Below, piece by piece: positions 49,132 to 59,819 of a stretch of DNA of 64,000 nucleotides. Position numbers and translations under genes: made by a program. Source of the stretch: Saccharomycopsis phalli (Eukaryota; Ascomycota; Saccharomycetes; Ascoideales; Saccharomycopsidaceae); NCBI GenBank assembly GCA_020342235.1, contig CP073215.1:124001-188000 (forward strand), written 5' to 3'. The notes below the pieces were generated by a model, which did no database searches, had not been told where the DNA came from, and saw nothing but the letters and a program-made list of their open reading frames with translations. Positions within the stretch are counted from its first letter, which is position 1. Each line of letters starts with the position of its first letter.

Positions 49132-50112
49132 GTGGAAATGGGTTTGATTGGAAAAATCATTCTTTTATACCTTGAAGGATGTATTCCTTTATATCATGTA
49201 TGGTGGGTGTCGCAGGGCTCATAATGTGAGAGTGACATGTCAAAGCATGCAGTTGAAAATATTTCATGGTTGATGTAGTTTCAGCAAGCCGATTGAAATA
49301 TGGTGGTAATGGCTTTAAATAATAATCTCGCATTCTGAGGTGAGAAGCCGTTATTGAAAAAGGTACATTACAAGTCAATACCCCAATTGTTGAGAAATGT
49401 GCATTTTCAACGAATAATGTTTGCTAACGATAGAAATTACACGATAAGTTATCCTAAAATAACCTTTTCCATCCTGATCCAGGTACCAGTATAAATTTTG
49501 ACCAGATACGGCGTGATGTATGCCATTTACTGGTTTAGACGTCTCAAATTTATCAGAAGTTTAGATAAATTCCAGCCTAATAGAGTGCAAAATACTTTCG
49601 TTTTGTTTTCAAATAGTTCAAGTGGTGTTTTTTTGTTGTATTTTAAACATACTTTTGCATAATTATAATGGTCAGTGGAAATTTTCATTGATCATTTTGG
49701 GACATGACAAAAGCCAATCTAGTGAATTTTCAATCTAGTAAATCACCAATTTAGTAATTTGTCAATCCAGTGAAATTTCAATCTAGTAAAATTTCAATCT
49801 AGTAAATTGCCAATCTAGTAAATTGCCAATCTTGTAAATTCTCAATCTAGTAAATTGTCAATTACATAAATATGCAAATTTTGTAAATTTTCAATCTGAT
49901 AAATTTGCCAATTCCTACCGTGGCTTGCACAAATCAGGATCCAGGAGTTACACCTACATTGTTGAATATAAATTGTAGAAATAAACTAATTGCTCTAGCA
50001 CAATTTATCCACAATGGACAGAAATTCATACATTGACATAATTCATAGACACCATCAGACGGCTCTGGAATAACGCAGCCACTTCAAGCAGTTGCGTCCA
50101 CCAACCTCCACT
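49132..50112. repeat. LRR gene upstream / BRF1 downstream region with degenerate array
   Basis: From about 49720 to 49900, about nine drifting copies of aatctagtaaattgccaat (18-20 bp). The remainder is AT-rich, with no gene seen. Confidence 0.75.
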
Positions 50113-51591
50113 TTACAAGAAACTAAGATTCTCAATCATGTCGTGGTTCAACTTCGTAGTGTTCCGGCGCATGACATTCTTCACTCGGCTCAGATTCAAC
50201 TCCCCTTCTCCAATATCCTTAATCGCGCTGCTCAACGAGTTCGCGTCAAGGTCGCCGAGTTTCTCTTCAATCTTCTGCTTTCTTCTCCGTTTTGGCGGCG
50301 GGGCTCCGTTCAACTCGTCGCTTTCCCGCTTCAACCGCTTCTCCTCCTGCTCAAACAAGTAGTCGCGGTTCAAATTAATAAAGATCTTTTCCTTGATCTT
50401 CGACTCCTCCTCGCTTAGCATCACCGCCTCGAGCTCAGAATCGTCGATATCGTCAAAATTATCACTGCTGTCGGGCACCTTGGCAAGAATATCGCGTGTC
50501 TTGGGCAACTTGTCCAAGTTCTTGGGCCGGTTCGCGTTGATCTGCTGCATCTGCTCGTCGTCCTCCAACTCACCAATGCGTACTTCTCCCGGATCGCTCA
50601 CCGGCTCCGTTAGCTTCTTGATCGCCTCGTTGATCTCATTTGTCGAAACCCCCACATTCACCACCCGCAGAATCAAGCTCACGCCAAACTTGTTCCGCTC
50701 CACTGTCTTCTTCTTCACATACGCCGGGGGTAGCGACGACTCGATTTCGTTGTTGTCAGTGTTCCGGAACTCGTTGATCGACATCCCGCTGCTCTTGGTG
50801 TTTTTGAACTCGTTCAACCGCTTCTGCAACGTCTCTTCGCCCACATGGGCAATCGCCACAATCTCAGTGTGTGTCCGTCGGAAGTTGTTCATTCGCGACG
50901 CCAATAGAATACAGGCGCCGGCAATTCCCGCGGGACGACGTCCTTCGAAGATCCAGTCCGAGCTCATGCGGTGCGCCAACTTGATTGCGTCCTTCATGAC
51001 CTTAATTTTCTTCTTGCCAAAGTTCAAGTTGTCGGCAAAATGCTGGATGAATAGCGACGGATCCGCCAACGGAAGACTGGTGATGTGCAAGTTCTTGACC
51101 ATCTTGAGGAACGTGCTGCCTATGCTGTAGACGCTGATTTGCAACTTGGCAGAAAAGTCCACCAACATGTGGTGCGTCTTTTCCTTGCGGCACGCAATAT
51201 ATAAACACGCGGCAATGACGTTCTGCGACTTGCGGCCCTTGATAAAGTTCTGGGTGAGCGCCAAGTAAAACCACTTTGATGCTGACTCGGATATATGCTG
51301 GGGGATATTGAGCGAAGCCGCTAGCGACAGAATATTGCGCTTGGCGTTCATGAACGTCAAGTCTCTTGATTTCAACGAACTCGATGCCCCAGACTGGTCG
51401 GCCTTGATGAACGATCCACTAACCACCGCGGCTCCATTCAGGTTCTCTCCAAACTGTAAATCAGAGACAATCGGGTTTTCCTCCAAGACCCAACCACAGT
51501 TTTCACACGAAACATCGTTGACGGCGTTCTGGATATCCTTTCTGAACTTTGTACCGCCACAAGCTTTACACTTGGCCGAAATGCTAGACAT
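50113..51591 (-). CDS. BRF1: BRF1, TFIIIB subunit of RNA polymerase III
   Basis: A 492-residue TFIIB-related factor. The zinc ribbon is at the N-terminus (CKACGG and CENCGW). Two cyclin-fold repeats span about 75-250, with GRKSQNVIAACLYIACRKE and GRRPAGIAGACILLASRMNN. The C-terminal Brf homology block II is at about 385-440 (DDIDDSELEAVMLSEEESK followed by IKEKIF). Brf1 bridges TBP and TFIIIC on tRNA and 5S genes. The C-terminus is shorter than in Saccharomyces (596 aa). A TTACCCG site lies 46 bp upstream of the ATG. Confidence 0.95.
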   Translation of the reverse strand: MSSISAKCKACGGTKFRKDIQNAVNDVSCENCGWVLEENPIVSDLQFGENLNGAAVVSGSFIKADQSGASSSLKSRDLTFMNAKRNILSLAASLNIPQHISESASKWFYLALTQNFIKGRKSQNVIAACLYIACRKEKTHHMLVDFSAKLQISVYSIGSTFLKMVKNLHITSLPLADPSLFIQHFADNLNFGKKKIKVMKDAIKLAHRMSSDWIFEGRRPAGIAGACILLASRMNNFRRTHTEIVAIAHVGEETLQKRLNEFKNTKSSGMSINEFRNTDNNEIESSLPPAYVKKKTVERNKFGVSLILRVVNVGVSTNEINEAIKKLTEPVSDPGEVRIGELEDDEQMQQINANRPKNLDKLPKTRDILAKVPDSSDNFDDIDDSELEAVMLSEEESKIKEKIFINLNRDYLFEQEEKRLKRESDELNGAPPPKRRRKQKIEEKLGDLDANSLSSAIKDIGEGELNLSRVKNVMRRNTTKLNHDMIENLSFL

Positions 51592-51636
51592 GGAGATGCA
51601 AAAATAAAGCTGGGATATATAGCGGTTAAGATGGTG

Positions 51637-51643
51637 TTACCCG
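51637..51643 (+). promoter_or_regulatory. Reb1-type site TTACCCG upstream of BRF1
   Basis: TTACCCGGGG, 46 bp upstream of the BRF1 start, next to a TATATAG sequence at about 51616. Motif-based call only. Confidence 0.5.
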
Positions 51644-51812
51644 GGGACATGCAGTTGCCCGGATGCGCCGCAGATGATCTAACAGTCGTACACTCATCGT
51701 ACATTATATTCACTCATAGTACATCATATTCAATCATATCAGTCATATTCTTCCTATCATTCCCATTCCCATTCCTTCACTCCCATTCTCACTCCCATTC
51801 TCATTCCCATTT

Positions 51813-52058
51813 CCATTCCATCACTCCCATTTCCATTCCATCACTCCCATTTCCATTCCATCACTCCCATTTCCATTCCATCACTCCCATTTCCATTCCA
51901 TCACTCCCATTTCCATTCCATCACTCCCATTTCCATTCCATCACTCCCATTTCCATTCCATCACTCCCATTTCCATTCCATCACTCCCATTTCCATTCCA
52001 TCACTCCCATTTCCATTCCATCACTCCCATTTCCATTCCATCACTCCCATTTCCATTC
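51813..52058. repeat. 20-bp tandem array, highly homogeneous
   Basis: About twelve copies of cactcccatttccattccat in exact register. The central copies show no differences, which suggests recent expansion or ongoing homogenisation. Looser cattcccattctc units flank it from about 51760. Confidence 0.93.
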
Positions 52059-52751
52059 TCATTCCCATTATAAACCATCTATACTTGATACTTTGACTGA
52101 TTAACGTGCCTTGTTATTGTTCAAACTTTTGACCATTTCTAACCAATAATTTAAATTCTCAGCCATCCAATCTATTTAGTCTTGTTTCAACTTGTATAGC
52201 TCAAACTACAATTTCAATTGGAAAAGTGACAATTTCGTGCAACCTGCCAGTGATTCAGCCTTTCATTCCACTAGTTTTGGCCATTTAAAAATATATAGCC
52301 ATCACAACGGCAATTTTGCAATTTTGCAATTTCTTGGGCACATAATTCTAATCTGCAACGGCATTCTAGGCAGTTTAATATTCAATTATAATTTGTAATA
52401 TTCACAGTATGCTATACAACACTCTTGTACACACTTGGTATTTGCCAAGGTCTATTCTAGAAGGACACAGAATCAGCACCCAGATGCTGTTGACAATGGC
52501 CAAAATCATTTCTAAAATCTCCCTAGATCAATCCAACGTTTTGGTTTCTTTAATATTCTTTTGTCCTTGATTTTTACACGGCAATATCATCTCTTTTTCA
52601 GACATCTAGCCTGGTTTATTGATGTTATATAATTTCACGTCAGATAGGCTGCCGTGCTAATACCCTTGGGAGGATGTGGCTCAAGTCACCTAGGTCTAGG
52701 CAAAAGCACATTGCTCCTCCAATGCCCATTATTTTATATATTCATAAGCAC

Positions 52752-52871
52752 CAGTTGAAAGTATTTATCTCTGTCGCAGAGTTTTCTTTCGACTACATAG
52801 CCGTCTTTACTCGTAGACCGCAAAGAATAAATCTCCTCTGGGAGCCTACTATAGATATAGCCTTAGATAAA

Positions 52872-52968
<97 letters not shown>

Positions 52969-52978
52969 GCATACTTTC
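52752..52978 (+). mobile_element. ATT-tailed dispersed repeat, copy A
   Basis: About 115 bp of unique sequence (from cagttgaaag through ctctgtcgcagag and ctacatagccgtc to ggagcct) followed by about 34 perfect ATT units at 52868-52969. Diverged copies lie at about 53199-53340 (same strand) and 58928-59095 (opposite strand), and all end in ATT-rich sequence. A shared 3' end with a simple trinucleotide tail is typical of LINE or LINE-dependent SINE 3' ends. No coding part or A/B boxes are seen. Confidence 0.55.
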
Positions 52979-53198
52979 AGAAGCCCTAGTTGTACCTAAA
53001 CGAACCCTCAGCAAGATCATCCAACTACTTAACGATCAAAGCTTAGTTTCACATAAAACTAAGACTTTATTCAACGCCGAAGCGAGCCCATCATGCGGCA
53101 GATATGAGGATGCCGAACCATCTGTCTTCCACGACTTTGCCTGCCCAACACTTTTGGCCTTTCGAACCCAATAACAGATACACAAAGACATGATGAAC

Positions 53199-53340
53199 GT
53201 CAGTCAAAAGTTTTCTCACTGCTACAGAGTTTTCTCTCGACAACTATATAGCTGTGCCGTCCTTAGTCGTATAGGACAAACAGCAAAGTATAGTTGTCGC
53301 CTGGGATAGGAACCACCTTGAATAAACATTAATATTATCA
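53199..53340 (+). mobile_element. ATT-tailed dispersed repeat, copy B
   Basis: Diverged relative of copy A: cagtcaaaag, ctacagagttttct, tagctgtgccgtcc and cctgggata follow in the same order. The tail is reduced to aacattaatattatc. About 220 bp lie between the end of copy A and this copy, starting with the ctttcagaagccctagttg segment shared with 15735. Confidence 0.5.
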
Positions 53341-54400
53341 AAACCAGATAATCATGACGCAAACTGAAGAATGGCAAAAACAAATGGACACCAAGGAGAT
53401 TTTGCAAAAGACGCCACACCAAATTTCAAAGTAAAACAAAATCACTCAAGGCTACCACAGTCAAAGACGCACATTTACTTTCTAAAGCGTTTGTCCCAAG
53501 AAAATATCAAGTTTGATTAACCAACTTGGCCGAAAAAGTCCGGCATCAAGCACCAGAAAACAACCAACACGCAAATTGCAAAACTCAGGTGCTTATGATG
53601 CGAGAATCTCTCCAACCATTTTCCACAACTTTTTTGCCCTCCCAAAACAATTGAGGCTGTGGAAAACTGGAAGTTGGCGTACTAACAAAAACCATGGATT
53701 CTGGAGAATCCGCAAGGAAAAATTAGTACCAAGATACGGCCTATGATATTGGATAATATCCTAGGTTCGGAGCACAGAAGTATCAGTTGCCAATCTACAT
53801 GTACAATGTGTAATTGTGCAATGCTGGAATGGATACCGTAATATACAATGAGAATATAAAAATCTGAGCTGAATAGGCTGAAGTTGGAGATTTTATTTAT
53901 AGTGATTGTAGGCAGGGTAGTACTATGCATTGGTGCAGTGGAATGTAAATGTGTGGTGAGTGAATGAGAATAAGAATGAATAATTAATAATGAGTAATAA
54001 GTAATAAGTAATGACTAATGAATAATGACCAATGAATAATGACCAATGAATAATGACCAATGAATAATGACCAATGAATAATGACCAATGAATAATGAAT
54101 AATGATCAATGAATAATGATTCATGACTAATGAATAATGATCAATGAATAATGATTCATGACTAATGAATAGTGAACAAATAATGAGTAGAGTATTTATA
54201 CTACGTCAATCATCTCACTAAGAAAATCGCACGCATAATTCAACGCACATCAAGACACTGCCCAAAATTTCAATGCCATATCTCCCAATCCAACTCACCA
54301 TACCTCCATTCAATTCACAACTTCTATTCAACTCACCATACCTCCATTCAACCCACCACTACAATACTAGATACATTAGGATACATTCATTATACTATAC
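53341..54400. repeat. Spacer downstream of RPL2 with a 15-bp array
   Basis: About 53945-54180 is built from aatgaataatgacc-type units of about 15 bp (more than ten). About 53340-53750 has no array and only broken open frames that I do not recognise. Short repeats of ccatacctccattcaactca lie near 54300-54360. Confidence 0.75.
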
Positions 54401-55266
54401 TTAGTCTTGAACCTTTTGAGTACCTCTTAACAAACCAGTTCTTCTAGCAGCAATGAGACCAGCCTTTTGACCGGAAACAGCGCCTCTAGAAATAGTAGAC
54501 GCCTTACCAATATGTTGATGGTTACCACCACCGTGAGGATGGTCCACTGGGTTCATGGCCACACCTCTGGTCTTTGGCCACGAGTTTCTCTTCAATCTGT
54601 ACTTGTGGAACGCTCTTCCAGCCTTCAACAATGGCTTGTCGATTCTTCCTCCACCGGCAACAACACCAATGACACCACGGGCGTCAGATGGAAGGATCTT
54701 CTTGGCACCAGATGGCAACTTGACTCTGGTCTTTCCCTCGTCGTGGTTGTGGCCAATGACAGTCACATAGTTACCAGAGGTTCTTCCCAAAGCACCTCTG
54801 TCACCTGGCTTCTCCTCGACGTTGGTAACAATAGTACCTTCTGGCACAGCAGACAATGGCAAAACGTTACCGATGTTGAGCGAGGCCTTCTTACCGGCGT
54901 AGATGAATTGTCCAGTGTAGATACCCTCGTTGGCAATGAAGGTCTCCTCTCTTAACTTGTACTTGTATGGGTCTCTAAAGGCAACTTTAGCCAATGGAGC
55001 ACCTCTTCCTGGGTCGTGGATGATTTGTTTGACGACACCACGGATGTAACCATGACGCTCAGCGTAGTCCAAGGTTCTCAACTTGGCGGCTCCCTTTCTC
55101 AATCTGGTGTGAGAAGTGAAGATCGAACCAGCACCCTTTCTTTGGTTTCTAATAACTCTACCTGACGGTTAGTGGATTCACGGAGTATGCTTTGTGCGTA
55201 AGACGGAATGCACTGGATTTCTTCGCCTGTACATCTCTTTCTTTCACAGATTCATTACTTACCCAT
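54401..55266 (-). CDS. RPL2: RPL2 (uL8-neighbour uL2), cytosolic 60S protein, one intron
   Basis: Exon 1 is only ATGG (55266-55263), the intron is 55262-55162 (101 nt), and exon 2 is 55161-54401, giving 254 residues, the length of yeast uL2. Donor GTAAGT, branch ACTAAC, acceptor CAG. Splicing yields [12 protein letters not shown], the conserved N-terminus. The rest is near-identical to other yeast uL2, including [20 protein letters not shown] with the His that lies near the peptidyl-transferase centre. The 4-nt first exon is also found in other yeast RPL2 genes. Codon use is very biased, as expected for a highly expressed gene. It shares a 288-bp divergent promoter with QCR6. Confidence 0.97.
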
Positions 55267-55554
55267 TGTTAATTATCGACTTCTGGTGGAGAGAGTAAAA
55301 AAGTCAAACGAAAAAAATTGTATAGCGGCAATTACCCGGGGTGAAATTCACCATCCTCGGCTCGAGTTTTCGTCACGTGAACTCCGTAACAGTCACAAAT
55401 GTGTGTACACGTGAATATACCGTGTGAGACAAGAGGGCATGCAACACATGGCACCACCTCAACGGTGCCCACGTGCACGGACCGCGCCAGCCAATGGCAT
55501 GCAAATTGATTACCAGAAAAACAAAAGCCCGTTACATTTAATCAATAATCTACA
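55267..55554. promoter_or_regulatory. RPL2/QCR6 divergent promoter
   Basis: A Reb1-type TTACCCG at 55332-55338 and CACGTG at 55374-55379 and 55408-55413. In Candida albicans, Cbf1 is known to bind ribosomal-protein promoters and affects respiratory genes, so CACGTG between an RPL gene and a cytochrome bc1 gene fits. Binding is inferred. Confidence 0.6.
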
Positions 55555-55952
55555 ATGGCATTTTTCGAAGAATTATTGGCTTCCGTGCTCCCAACGGTTT
55601 CTTACGCCGACTCTGAGGTATGTTTGGCAGTAGAATTGGTCCGGCCCCGCTAACTTTTTAGGAAGAGGAAGTTGAAGAGACTGTCGAAGAGGAAGAAGAA
55701 GATGATGACGAAGATGACGACGAGGAAGAACAACAAGATCCATTTGACGAATTGAAGGAAAAGTGTGCCAAGTCGTCTTGTGCAACATATGTTCATCATT
55801 ACGAAGAGTGTATTGAGAGAGTCACCAAGGCCGAAGAAGAGCCAGATCACCACAAGAAAGATTATAAAGAAGACTGTGTTGAGGAATACTTTCACCTTCA
55901 ACACTGTATTAACGACTGCGCTGCTCCTAAATTGTTCTATAAATTGAAATAG
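55555..55952 (+). CDS. QCR6: QCR6, cytochrome bc1 hinge subunit, one 44-nt intron
   Basis: Exon 1 is 55555-55617, the intron 55618-55661 (GTATGT donor, GCTAAC branch, TTTTTAG acceptor), and exon 2 is 55662-55952; 117 residues. Exon 1 encodes MAFFEELLASVLPTVSYADS plus E. Exon 2 begins with a long acidic Glu/Asp run, then DPFDELKEKCAKSSCATYVH and the paired cysteines that form the hinge-protein disulfides (C..C and C..C in helical hairpin ..EEC.. ..HCINDC). The subunit sits on the intermembrane side of complex III beside cytochrome c1. The N-terminal hydrophobic segment is short, and Saccharomyces Qcr6 has a cleaved presequence. Confidence 0.93.
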
Positions 55953-57422
55953 GCGCTCAAAATAAACCTTTGTCATTATGTAGCTGTAGAAATGTGATGG
56001 AGCATTGACTAGTGGGTGAGATATGGTTGAATTGTGGATGAAATGACGAGTGACTGGCGATTTACTGAGTTGGATTCAAATATGGTTGGTTGGATGATAG
56101 GTTGTCGTGAAATACGGCTGTATTTCGTGAATTGTGTTGGTTGAATATTGCAGTCTTGTGCTGGTCAAATGACGTGATTATCGGACTAGCCTTGATTATT
56201 TCATCACGACTGTCTATTCACAAACTACAATCACATTCAATTATCAAATATTCTCGATTGCCAAATATTCCCAATTACCAATTATCCCAGTTTGAAAATA
56301 ATGCTCCATGATCTCATCACATCTTACTCCACATCAATACTCCAGTGAAACACCAGCCACGATTATATAGTTGCCAATTCTGCAAGTTGCAATGTCTTGT
56401 GCAGTGGAATTTGTGTGTCATCTGGCAATCACTATGTACTTCAGTATGGAATTTCGCATTATAAATAGAAGCAGGAACCCAGCGAGATGTCGAGACGATG
56501 ATCTTCGGGAGCCATGTGAAAATAAAAGGATGGCATGAATCATGAGGATAGAAAGATTATTCCGAGTATCTGATGACATGATACTGAGTGGCATGCTAAT
56601 GTCATCTAGAAATGATATCTAGAAATGGTATACTAGAAATGGCATCTTGAAATGGCATATGAAAAATGGCATATGAAAAATATCATCTAGAAATGCCATC
56701 TAGAAATGTCATCTAGAAATGTCATACAGAAATGTTATAGTATAAATCTTACACATAAATATCATACAAAGAGATCCCATACTAGAATTGCCATCTATGC
56801 CATCCAAAATTTCATCTATAGGAAATCATGGCCATTCCAACACAATTCAGAACATTTCACCGTACTCTACAAGACAAATGACATAATATACAAGATACCG
56901 TGTGACTAATACACAACATTTAGCTTGTTGGACTAGTTTGGACAGGACTAGTTTCGGTCCTGACGCAATTTAGTCAACCAATCTTTGGTAGTGCATATCG
57001 TTAGTATCTTCCATTGCATATCGTTGGTTATCTTTCCTTTGCACATCGCCGGTTATCTTTCCTTTGCACATCGTTGATTATATCATCCCATTACATATAG
57101 TTGGTTATATCATCACATTGCATATCGTTGGTTCTTTCCATTGCATTCACTAGTATCTTTCCATCGCACATCATTAATTCTTTCCACGCTACATCTGTCA
57201 AGTGGCTATGGAGCTGTCAACATGGCCAATCAGCCCAGACAGTTTATACAAACACATGAATCACACGGCACAACACCGAGGAAATGCTACGGCACGGACC
57301 ATGGCAATAAATTAAATAAATATTCGTGTATATTGTATATACGCGCTTACCCTATGCGCGCCAGTGCCCCCAACCAGAAAAAGAGTGGGCGATTTTGAAT
57401 TTTTTCAAATATAATCAACAAA
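55953..57422. repeat. QCR6-RRM gene spacer with two tandem arrays
   Basis: Array one (about 56605-56730): 12-20-bp units of atctagaaatggc or gtcatctagaaat. Array two (about 57000-57175): units of about 24 bp with tgcatatcgttggttatctt. No gene. Confidence 0.75.
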
Positions 57423-58154
57423 ATGGCTGAAGCAGCAAAGACCACCAAGGAAGAAATCAACTACGAGACTCGGTTGTATATTGGAAATGTGGAGTACAAC
57501 TCGACTGCGGAGGAGTTGAAGGAGCACTTTAAGGGGTATGCCATTGGGGAGATTTACTTTCCTACCCGCCCGGTGAAGGGCAAGATGTTGCAAAAAGGGT
57601 TTGCGTTCCTTCATTTGGAGGATGCCGCGGGCATTGACGCCTTCATTGACGCGTACAACAAGACAAAATTCAAAGAGCGCACCATTGAGGTGAGACGAGC
57701 CGAGCCGCCGGCAGAAAAGAGCAAGAAGAAGAGCGCCAAGCCTGACAAGAAGAAGCCAGTGAAGCCGCGGGTTTCGTTGGCCGAGGGTACGCTTTCCAAG
57801 GATACCGTGTACATAACCAACATTGACTTCCAGTTGGACAGCGACAAGTTGGAGGCGTACTTGAAGGAGGAGACGTCGTACGACATTGTGTCGGTGAAGG
57901 TTCCGTCAAAGCGATTGCCAGGGTACTTGGCGCAGACTTTGAAGAAGAAGGGCGTGGAGATCCGGTTCCGGTCTAGGGGATTTGCGTTTGTCACGTTCAA
58001 GAGCGAGGACGAGCAGAAGAAGTTTATTGAGGAGTATAACGGGAAGAAGATCAAGGAGCGGGAGGTGAATGTCACTGCGGCGATTATTATGCCATCTGAG
58101 GAGGAGGGGAAGGTTGACGGAAAGGTTGAGGAGACCAAAAAGAGTGAGAATTAA
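57423..58154 (+). CDS. Two-RRM RNA-binding protein (SBP1-like)
   Basis: A 243-residue protein. RRM1 at about 17-95 has RNP2 LYIGNV and RNP1 KGFAFLHL. A Lys/Pro linker (about 98-120) follows. RRM2 at about 125-228 has VYITNI and SRGFAFVTF. Order, spacing and the closing VNVTAAIIMPSEEE resemble Saccharomyces Sbp1 (RELTVDVAVIRPENDEEE), but the Arg/Gly-rich linker of Sbp1 is replaced by a lysine-rich one. It may bind mRNA or rRNA precursors; the role is not fixed by sequence. Confidence 0.75.
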   Translation: MAEAAKTTKEEINYETRLYIGNVEYNSTAEELKEHFKGYAIGEIYFPTRPVKGKMLQKGFAFLHLEDAAGIDAFIDAYNKTKFKERTIEVRRAEPPAEKSKKKSAKPDKKKPVKPRVSLAEGTLSKDTVYITNIDFQLDSDKLEAYLKEETSYDIVSVKVPSKRLPGYLAQTLKKKGVEIRFRSRGFAFVTFKSEDEQKKFIEEYNGKKIKEREVNVTAAIIMPSEEEGKVDGKVEETKKSEN

Positions 58155-59819
58155 GTAGATAATTAAGGACTATCGGGTTATTGTAGAATCCATGATGGAG
58201 GTGGTTGTAGTGACTGTGCAAACGAGACGAGATTGCAAGACGAGATCAGGCAAATCAGCGTACTTGATTACATACAGAATATGTCGATGTGCAAATCAGC
58301 TGGGATAATTATACAGACAAGATTGGGAAAAGTCAAATTTAGGAAAAGTCAATTTGGAAAGTCTGTACTGTTTACATATAGAAAATGGCAATTTGCAATT
58401 GACCGGGATAGTTTTACAATGACAAGGATTAGGACAAAGTCACGGTACTTGTTTACTAGTCGTGTAGAAAATATCAATTTTTAAATGCACATTTTGCATC
58501 CTTTAACTACTCCATGTTGTGGATTTTTTCTTGGTAGTTTCAGCAAGTCTAAAATAGTTGGGTCGTTTAGTGAATTACGTAAAGACCTTTCTACAAGTTT
58601 TGATCATTGAATATAGTATTATTATCCAATTTTAAATAAAAATATTATTATTCAATTTTAAATAAACATCTTATTATCCTAATTTCGTCAAGTATTTCTA
58701 CATACTGGAAATTATGTATCACGAGAACTTGTCTTGATTATTGCAATATCGTATCACTGTATTTCATTGTAATTATTGTACTCATTCTTTCACTAAATAT
58801 TTTACTCATTTTTTCATCGAATATTTTACTCATTCTTTAATTGAATATTACACCCATTCTTTAATTGGAAATAACTTGCAACTAGTGTACCAGAGATTAA
58901 AAGTAATAAAATTGACAAATATAAGCCATCATCCAATTTGTTATAATAATAATAATATTAATAATAATAATTCAAGTCTATAGTTATACTAGGCTTCCAG
59001 AGGAGATTTATAATTTGCCGTCTATGACCAAGGACGGCTATGTAGTCGGTGAAAGAAACTCTGCGACAGAGATGTAAACTTGGACAATACTCAACTGTTA
59101 CGACGAGTGAGTTTTAGCTAGAGAATTCCCCATCAATTAATCCGTACGGTGGGGTACGTTTGCAGTAAAGGCTGCTTCGACTATCTACATGATTCGACAA
59201 TTGCCTTGGATAATTGCCTTGAAATATTTATAATTGCCTTGAAATATTTATAATTGCCTTGAAATATTTATAATTGCCTTGAAATATTTATAATTGCCTT
59301 GAAATATTTATAATTGCCTTGGGAATTAGTATTAATTGAATTACATGAATCCAGCATTACCGGCCAATGTACGCCCTGCCCTTGACACTTGGAGTAGCAC
59401 GGTAAACTCAATTTGGACAGTGCGGTCCCTCAATATTGCATATATGCAAGCAGTCACACGACAAATAAACTACAACCTGACTTGAGCCATGTAAAATACG
59501 ATTTACATTACTAGAAAGTAAATGGCAAGATGCTAAAAATGAAGTAAATGTGCAGATGTATGTACATACAAGATGGACAGCAAATCGGGAGGCAGATCGG
59601 GAGAGGTGGGAATACAAAAAGGACCAAGGGCCACGAAAATACAACCACCAGAATCACTCAATTGCAAACTTTTTGCAAGTTTGCCTTGAATTACAATTGA
59701 CTATTGTCATTGCCTAATATCGACTATTGTCATTGCTCTTTGACAGTTGCTACGGATTTTTCACACACGTGACACACGTGGCTGGGGAATTCAGGAAATT
59801 GTACCAAGGATAACAACAC
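58155..59819. repeat. Spacer with tandem arrays and dispersed repeat
   Basis: About 58785-58860: three or four units of about 23 bp containing ttactcattctttaattgaa. About 59205-59320: six copies of the 20-bp unit ataattgccttgaaatattt. Between them lies copy C of the ATT-tailed repeat. CACGTG occurs at about 59766 and 59776, just upstream of the next gene. Confidence 0.8.
58928..59095 (-). mobile_element. ATT-tailed dispersed repeat, copy C
   Basis: On the minus strand this reads cagttgag..., ctctgtcgcagag, gactacatagccgtcc, aaatctcctctgg and agcct in the order of copy A, then an interrupted ATT tail of about 35 bp (58941-58972). The tail end abuts AT-rich spacer. Roughly 75-80% identical to copy A by eye. 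Confidence 0.55.

Noticed and set aside
51631-52104. Frame of repeated ISIPSLPFPFHH
   Set aside because: Translation of the 20-bp array.
52674-53174. Frame with a long tyrosine run
   Set aside because: The run is the ATT microsatellite read in one frame; flanking residues do not form a recognisable protein.
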